Below the pieces are notes generated by a model, which saw only the letters and a list, made by a program, of their open reading frames with translations, was not told where the DNA came from and ran no database searches. A stretch of 64,000 nucleotides of DNA. Source: Burkholderiales bacterium (GTDB taxonomy: Bacteria > Pseudomonadota > Gammaproteobacteria > Burkholderiales > SG8-41). The stretch covers positions 1 through 64,000 of the forward strand of contig JAHCAG010000013.1 of assembly GCA_019635015.1 (NCBI GenBank), given 5' to 3'. Both the position numbers and the translations under genes were made by a program. The stretch's first letter is position 1. Each line of letters starts with the position of its first letter. Below are positions 59,254 through 64,000 of this stretch, piece after piece.

Positions 59254-60144
59254 TCAAGGGCGGCCCGAATTCAGCCAGGCCATCGGCAGCATCACCGCAT
59301 CACCATCGCCCAGACCGTTGCGCGCCGCCTGGTCGAAACACTCCAGTGCGCGTGCAGTTACTGGTAATTCACCGTAACCGAGGGCATGTGCTTCCTCAAT
59401 CATCGTCTCCATGTCCTTGCGGATGGAGTCGATGTTGAAGGTTGTGCTTGCAGGCGGCTTGCCGCGCATTGCATCAGCGAGCATGCCGCCGCGCGTTTTC
59501 AGGACATTGGGGCCGCCCGAAGTGTCGGCAAAGATGCTGAGCAGCCGTTCCGGCTCGAGTTCCAGTGGCCGGCACAATGCAAGTGCTTCTCCGACGGCCT
59601 GCCAGTAAACCAGCAGCGGCAGGTTGATCGCCAGCTTCAGGCTGGCTCCGGCGCCCACCGGGCCGACATGCTCGATGCGGCGGCAGAGTTGCTCCAGAAT
59701 CGGACGTGCACGTTCGAGGTCCGCGGTTTCCCCGCCGACAAAGCCCAGCAGCTTGCCGTCGCGTGCCGGGCCGGTGGTGCCGCCGACGGGGCAGTCAATC
59801 ATCGCTGCGCCCCTGGCCCGGATGCGCCCGGCAAGCGCGCGCTCGGTTTCCGGGCGTACGGTGCTCATTTCGACGAACAGCTTGCCGCGGATATCACCGG
59901 AAAGCAGGCCGTCTGCGGCATCATAGGCGGCGCTGATCGCTGCGGCGTCCGTGAGTAGCGACAGGATGATGTCGGCAGATGCTGCGAGTTTCGCCGGCGA
60001 CCCGGCCAGCTGCGCGCCGTGGGGCACCAGTGCCCGGGCCTTGGCTGCGGTGCGGTTCCACACGCTTACCCGATGGCCATGTTTGAGCAGCCGTTCCGCG
60101 ATTGCCGCTCCCATCCTGCCGATGCCTGCAATGCCGATGTCCAT
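59254..60144 (-). CDS. NAD(P)-dependent 3-hydroxyisobutyrate/6-phosphogluconate-type dehydrogenase
   Basis: The 296-residue protein belongs to the beta-hydroxyacid dehydrogenase family. The Rossmann motif is GIGRMG (7-12), the substrate site is DCPVGG (117-122) and the catalytic lysine is K170 with N174 (GASLKLAINL). The substrate is unknown; tartronate semialdehyde or hydroxyisobutyrate are typical. It converges on the Bug gene with an 8-base gap. Confidence 0.88.
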   Translation of the reverse strand: MDIGIAGIGRMGAAIAERLLKHGHRVSVWNRTAAKARALVPHGAQLAGSPAKLAASADIILSLLTDAAAISAAYDAADGLLSGDIRGKLFVEMSTVRPETERALAGRIRARGAAMIDCPVGGTTGPARDGKLLGFVGGETADLERARPILEQLCRRIEHVGPVGAGASLKLAINLPLLVYWQAVGEALALCRPLELEPERLLSIFADTSGGPNVLKTRGGMLADAMRGKPPASTTFNIDSIRKDMETMIEEAHALGYGELPVTARALECFDQAARNGLGDGDAVMLPMAWLNSGRP

Positions 60145-60224
60145 GCCGTCGCTCCCTGCGGATCCGAGGGCTGCATGCTATCAAAGGTCCGCGCCGCAAC
60201 GGCTGCAGGCCCTGAAAAATGGAC

Positions 60225-60254
60225 TTGGGACGCCGCAAATGTTTTTGTTATAAT
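60225..60254 (+). promoter_or_regulatory. Predicted promoter of tRNA-Arg
   Basis: TTGGGA (60225-60230), an 18-base spacer and a perfect TATAAT (60249-60254) lie 12 bases before the tRNA. Confidence 0.65.
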
Positions 60255-60266
60255 CCGCCCCCTTAA

Positions 60267-60343
60267 GCGGCCGTAGCTCATCTGGATAGAGTACTTGGCT
60301 ACGAACCAAGGGGTAGGGGGTTCGAATCCCTCCGGCCGCGCCA
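60267..60343 (+). tRNA. tRNA-Arg (anticodon ACG)
   Basis: The acceptor stem GCGGCCG/CGGCCGC, D-loop AGCTCATCTGG, anticodon ACG at 60301-60303 in a CTTGG/CCAAG stem, T-arm GGTTCGAATCC and encoded CCA give a 77-base tRNA. Confidence 0.97.
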
Positions 60344-60653
60344 GTCAATCAAGGACTTGGGGCATTCTCGACAGCCCGGGTTTTTTCTCCGCAACGCGTT
60401 TGCCGTTGCATAATTCCCCGGGAACGGGTGCCGCGCATCGCGGCCTGCGCCGGAGTCGATGTGTGACCATCGGCCAGGTTCCCGCATCGCGCAATAATTC
60501 GCATCTTGGATTTGATGGGTGTCGCAGGACTGCAGGTCCGTGGCGAAGCCGGGCAAGCACGCAGGGTGTTACGACATAAGAATATTGATGACTGCATTCC
60601 GTTCTGAAATGCAGCCACTGGTGATTCATTGATAACGCCAGGAAGAGAAGTCG
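60344..60653. other. Non-coding gap after tRNA-Arg
   Basis: I see no credible gene in these 310 bases. A weak GGGC/GCCC stem (60360-60377) followed by six T residues (60381-60386) may terminate the tRNA transcript. CTGCATT (60592-60598) and AATGCAG (60608-60614) form a 7-bp hairpin in the leader of the following TctC gene. No direct repeat of the tRNA 3' end was found, so there is no sign of an integrated element. Confidence 0.4.
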
Positions 60654-61631
60654 ATGACAAAGCTGATGTTGTGTGCGATTGCGGTGGCCTTCGCGGGGGC
60701 GGCAGGCACGGCCGGAGCGCAGGCGTGGTCACCGCAGAAAAACGTCGAAATTGTTGCCGGTTCGGCGCCCGGCGGCAGCAACGACAAAACTGCGCGGACC
60801 ATGGAGCGCATTTTCACCGCAAACAAGCTCGCTCCGGTTCCGCTGATCGTGATCAACAAGCCGGGCGGTGGCGGGAGCATCGCCTACACCTATGTCAGCC
60901 AGAAACCGGGGGATGCCCATTCGCTGTACATCGCGAGCAGCGGCCTGCTGTCGAACAACATCCTCGGCTCCAGCAAGCTGGGCCATCGCGATTTCACGCC
61001 GGTGGCTTCACTGTATGAGGATTATGCGGTGTTCATGGTCAGGACCGAGTCGCCGATCAAAAGCGGGCGCGAGCTTGCCGAGCGCCTGAAAAAGGATCCG
61101 CGTTCAGTCGTGGTGGGTTTCGCCAATGCCTTTGGCAGCAGCCGCCACGTTGCCTCGGGGCTGCTGATCAAATCCCTCGGTGGCAATGCCCGTGACCTGA
61201 AACCCGTGGTGTTCAAGGGGTCTGCAGAGGCGATTACCGCCATGCTGGGTGGCCATATTGATGTGGCCGTCGCCGGTGCCGTGAATGCCGTTGCGCATGT
61301 CAACAACGGCACCGTGCGTGTCATTGGTGTGGCTGCCCCCGAACGGCTGACCGGCACTCTGGCCGGCACGCCGACCTGGAAGGAGCAGGGTGCGGATTTT
61401 GTCTACGGCAACTGGCGGGCGACTTTCGGTCCGAGGGGGCTTACCGCCGCGCAGGTCAGCTTCTGGGAAGACGCGTTGCGCAAAATGGCGCAGGCCCCGG
61501 AATGGAAGGACGACCTGGAGAAAAATTACTGGAGTGACAACTTTGCCGGCAGTGCGCAACTCGCCAAAGATCTCGAAACCGACTACGCGTACCTGAAAAC
61601 GGTGCTGCAGGATCTCGGGTTGGCGCGCTGA
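60654..61631 (+). CDS. TctC/Bug-family periplasmic solute-binding protein (second copy)
   Basis: The 325-residue precursor has a signal peptide (about 1-22, ending AGA) and the TctC fold, with VEIVAGSAPGGSNDKTAR and VINKPGGGGSIAYTYV. It is only distantly like the copy at 58.3 kb, so this is not a recent duplication. An AGGAAGAG Shine-Dalgarno is present. No membrane subunits are adjacent; the ligand is unknown. Confidence 0.9.
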   Translation: MTKLMLCAIAVAFAGAAGTAGAQAWSPQKNVEIVAGSAPGGSNDKTARTMERIFTANKLAPVPLIVINKPGGGGSIAYTYVSQKPGDAHSLYIASSGLLSNNILGSSKLGHRDFTPVASLYEDYAVFMVRTESPIKSGRELAERLKKDPRSVVVGFANAFGSSRHVASGLLIKSLGGNARDLKPVVFKGSAEAITAMLGGHIDVAVAGAVNAVAHVNNGTVRVIGVAAPERLTGTLAGTPTWKEQGADFVYGNWRATFGPRGLTAAQVSFWEDALRKMAQAPEWKDDLEKNYWSDNFAGSAQLAKDLETDYAYLKTVLQDLGLAR

Positions 61632-61668
61632 AGGCAGATGCGCCGGGAATGGGTGCGCGGATGCATGA

Positions 61669-62739
61669 TCAGGCCACGCGGTTGAACCAGAGCATCGAGC
61701 ACAGCGCGGATATCGCCAGCAGCAGTGCGCCGAAGATGGCAAAAAAGGCGGTTACTTCGACAGTTCTTGCGCCGCTGATGGCCATGCGCGCGCCGAGCTG
61801 ATCGTAGATGCGCCGCAGGTCCTGCGCGGAGCCGGCGGCGTAATACTCCCCGAGCGTGGTTTCCGCTATTTTGCGCAGGGTTTCTTCGTCCAGGCTGACA
61901 CGCATCGAGGAGCCGCCGACGGTGAGTGCGATCCCTTCGCTGCTGCCGATCCCGACGGTATAGACGCGCACACCGTGTTCCGCAGCCAGGGTCGCCGCCT
62001 TCAGGGGGTCGGGGCCGAAGTTGTTTTCACCATCGGAGAGAAGCACGATTGCGGCCGAGCGGTTTGAGCCCGGCGCCACCGGTTTTTGTTCCTTGTTTGC
62101 GCCATCGGGCGCGGGTGGCCACAACGTGCGGAAATCCGGCCGGCCATGCACCAGTTGGTCGATATTGATGCCTGCATCCGGAAGCAGTGTGGCTAGCGAG
62201 ATGTAGATGCCGCTGCCGATGGCCGAGCCGCGCTCCAACTGGACACGGTCGAGCGCCTCCAACAGGTCTTCACGGTTGTCAGTGGGGGACTGAATGATCG
62301 TTGCGTTTCCGGCCACGGTGATGATCCCTGCACGGGTGCGCGGCGGCAGACGCTCGATGAAGGTCCGGGCGGCTTTTTTTGCGGCAGCGAGCCGGTCCGG
62401 CTGGACATCGGTGGCGCGCATGCTGCCCGAGACGTCCAGCGCGAGGATGACGTCCCTGTGTGCCGATGGCAGGGTCAGGATCGCCTGCGGGCGCGCAACC
62501 GCCCCCAGAAGCAGGAGCAGACCGAGCAGCAGCAGAACCGGCGGAAGGGTGCGTCGCAGTCTGTCGCCCTTGGTCTGCGGCGTGACCGGGTGTCCCAGCC
62601 CCGGAAGCTGCGCGAGCGCGCCGCCTCTGCGCGCCCCGAGCCGGAAATACAGCACGGCCGGAACCGGCAACAGCGCGAGCAGCCACAACAGGCGTGGCCA
62701 CAGCACCGAGAAGCCCGTCAATGACTCGAATATGTCCAT
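61669..62739 (-). CDS. VWA-domain membrane protein (BatA-like)
   Basis: The 356-residue protein has two N-terminal spans (about 13-33 and 65-85), a von Willebrand factor A domain with the MIDAS motif DVSGSM (102-107), and a C-terminal span (about 332-352), which places the VWA domain in the periplasm or cytoplasm between anchors. With the MoxR and DUF58 genes it forms the common MoxR-DUF58-VWA set linked to metal-dependent chaperone roles and stress tolerance. Confidence 0.9.
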   Translation of the reverse strand: MDIFESLTGFSVLWPRLLWLLALLPVPAVLYFRLGARRGGALAQLPGLGHPVTPQTKGDRLRRTLPPVLLLLGLLLLLGAVARPQAILTLPSAHRDVILALDVSGSMRATDVQPDRLAAAKKAARTFIERLPPRTRAGIITVAGNATIIQSPTDNREDLLEALDRVQLERGSAIGSGIYISLATLLPDAGINIDQLVHGRPDFRTLWPPAPDGANKEQKPVAPGSNRSAAIVLLSDGENNFGPDPLKAATLAAEHGVRVYTVGIGSSEGIALTVGGSSMRVSLDEETLRKIAETTLGEYYAAGSAQDLRRIYDQLGARMAISGARTVEVTAFFAIFGALLLAISALCSMLWFNRVA

Positions 62740-62749
62740 TCAGTGATGA

Positions 62750-63697
62750 TCATTCCATCAGCGCAGCGGGGACGCCGCCGCTAGCCATCTGGGCGCGCCG
62801 TTTCCGGAGCCGGGCGAAGCGCACCAGGGTGTTGGCGAGGTCGTCGCTGGCCGAGAGCTCGATGCAGTCGGCACCGGCCGCGGCCAGTGCTGCGCGCAAA
62901 TCAGCCTCGCGCTGTGCGGCGAGGGTTGCGAAACGCCTGCGGAAACCGGCATCGTGGGTGTCCACGAAAAGCTGCTGGCCGGTCTCCGCATCTTCCATGG
63001 TCAACATGCCAAGGTCGGGCAGCTCCATTTCAACGGCATCAAGCAGCCGCACGGCGATGACTTCATGGCGCTGTCCGAGGGAAGCGAGTGCGTGCGCCCA
63101 GCCGGCTTCACTGATGAAATCAGACACCGCGAATACCAGCGAACGGCGCTTGATGACACCTGCCGCGCGGGCAAACAGGTCACCGAGCTGTGTCGGTTTG
63201 CCGTGACCGCGCGCAGTTCCGCTTGCGGCAACACGGTCGATGAGATGCACAACGTGCCGGCGTCCCCCGCGGGCTGGCAGCACCGTGTCGATCCCGTCGG
63301 TGTAGAGAACCGCGCCGGCCCGGTTGCCATGACGGGTGAGCAGCCGCGACATCACCGCGATGAAATCCACGGCAAGGCTGCGCTTGCTGATCATGCCGGA
63401 GCCGAAATTCACCGATCCACTGAGATCCACCAGGAACCAGGCCGCCACTTCGCGGTCTTCGTTGTGCTGCCGCACATGGGGCAGACCGAAGCGGGCCGTG
63501 GCATTCCAGTCAATCGTTCGCGCGTCATCGCCGTGCTGGTACTCCCGCAGATCCGCGAGGTCGATGCCGAAACCCCGGATCAGCATGCGGTAGTCGCCCT
63601 GCAGTGCGCCATCGAGCCGGCGCAGCACGGTCCATTCGATCCGCTGCAGCAGATTCTCGGCAGCTTGCGCAGGGGAGGCCGGACGGCCGATCTTCAA
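62750..63697 (-). CDS. DUF58 family protein
   Basis: The 315-residue protein shows the DUF58 signature DLREYQHGDDARTIDWNATA (49-68) and a VWA-like DLSGS (91-95). It starts at a TTG one base after the MoxR stop. These proteins work with MoxR ATPases; the target here is unknown. Confidence 0.9.
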   Translation of the reverse strand: MKIGRPASPAQAAENLLQRIEWTVLRRLDGALQGDYRMLIRGFGIDLADLREYQHGDDARTIDWNATARFGLPHVRQHNEDREVAAWFLVDLSGSVNFGSGMISKRSLAVDFIAVMSRLLTRHGNRAGAVLYTDGIDTVLPARGGRRHVVHLIDRVAASGTARGHGKPTQLGDLFARAAGVIKRRSLVFAVSDFISEAGWAHALASLGQRHEVIAVRLLDAVEMELPDLGMLTMEDAETGQQLFVDTHDAGFRRRFATLAAQREADLRAALAAAGADCIELSASDDLANTLVRFARLRKRRAQMASGGVPAALME

Positions 63698-63698
63698 T

Positions 63699-64000
63699 TC
63701 ACCCTCCAGCGCGGATGCGGTTCTCGAGCGGCTTGTCCGGCAGCGGCACGGCCTGCATAACGCTGCTGATCAGTTCATCCGCGCTGCGGCCCTCGGACAT
63801 CGCTTCGTAGGAAAGCACGAGCCGGTGGCGCAGCACATCGGGGGCGATATCGGATATGTCTTCCGGCAATACGTAGCTGCGCCCGCGCAGGAACGCGAGC
63901 GCCCGCGCGCCTTCGACGAGCCAGATGGTCGCGCGGGGGCTGGCACCGAAAGTGATGAACCGGCTCAGCCCGGCGAGGCCGTAACTTTCGCAGCGCCGGG
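63699..64000 (-). CDS. MoxR-family AAA+ ATPase, C-terminal part
   Basis: The last 100 or so residues are readable to the stop at 63699. They include FITFGASPRATIWLVEGARA, YVLPEDISDIAPDVLRHRL and LSYEAMSEGRSADELISS, the lid region of MoxR ATPases. The Walker motifs lie beyond the window edge. It is the first gene of the MoxR-DUF58-VWA operon. Confidence 0.88.
   Translation of the reverse strand, partial: RRCESYGLAGLSRFITFGASPRATIWLVEGARALAFLRGRSYVLPEDISDIAPDVLRHRLVLSYEAMSEGRSADELISSVMQAVPLPDKPLENRIRAGG

Overview
The window is a GC-rich (about 60-65% by eye), densely packed chromosome segment from a betaproteobacterium. Its backbone is the conserved order glnD / map / rpsB-tsf-pyrH-frr-uppS-cdsA-dxr-rseP-bamA-skp-lpxD-fabZ-lpxA-lpxB-rnhB, then trmH-ppsR-ppsA, pyrG-kdsA-eno-ftsB, rpoE-rseA-rseB-mucD-lepA-lepB-rnc-era-recO-pdxJ-acpS-nagZ and uvrC-pgsA-tRNAs. 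Two TctC/Bug-type solute receptors and a DUF4845 gene between lepB and rnc also fit Betaproteobacteria. I cannot assign the order or genus from sequence alone.

Layout. 1-2 kb: glnD (cut by the window edge) and map on the minus strand. 2.3-16.5 kb: a long plus-strand run for translation factors, pyrimidine and isoprenoid steps, outer-membrane assembly and lipid A synthesis. 16.5-18.8 kb: a divergent senB/senA pair predicted to make selenoneine (or a close ergothioneine-like product), set between rnhB and a SpoU-type methyltransferase. 18.8-28 kb: trmH-like gene, ppsR/ppsA, pyrG-kdsA-eno-ftsB and folD. 28-35.4 kb: accessory genes, namely a 44-residue membrane peptide, a 1173-residue three-module flavoprotein, an aminotransferase with an unknown partner, and an osmoprotectant permease/receptor fusion. 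35.6-50.6 kb: the sigma-E operon, then the lepA to pgsA housekeeping run. 50.7-51.0 kb: tRNA-Gly, tRNA-Cys and tRNA-Leu. 51-64 kb: DUF1178, a universal stress protein behind an FNR/ANR-type box, a cNMP/CBS/nucleotidyltransferase protein with an exonuclease, an ADP-forming acyl-CoA synthetase, an MFS carrier, two TctC receptors around an HIBADH-type dehydrogenase and tRNA-Arg, and a MoxR-DUF58-VWA operon cut by the right edge.

How the genes fit together. The window holds both ends of the envelope-stress circuit: rseP (site-2 protease), bamA and skp in one block, and rpoE, rseA, rseB and mucD in another, with a plausible sigma-E promoter ahead of rpoE. Many adjacent genes share start and stop codons (lpxD/fabZ, lpxB/rnhB, senA/trmH-like, rnc/era, pdxJ/acpS, UDG/uvrC), which suggests translational coupling. 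The most interesting points are the sen pair without an adjacent selenophosphate synthetase gene, the GltD-like/PyrK-like fusion flavoprotein with an uncharacterised N-terminal module, the FNR-type box over the stress-protein promoter, and several AT-rich palindromes in an otherwise GC-rich sequence. I found no insertion sequence, prophage, CRISPR array or rRNA gene.
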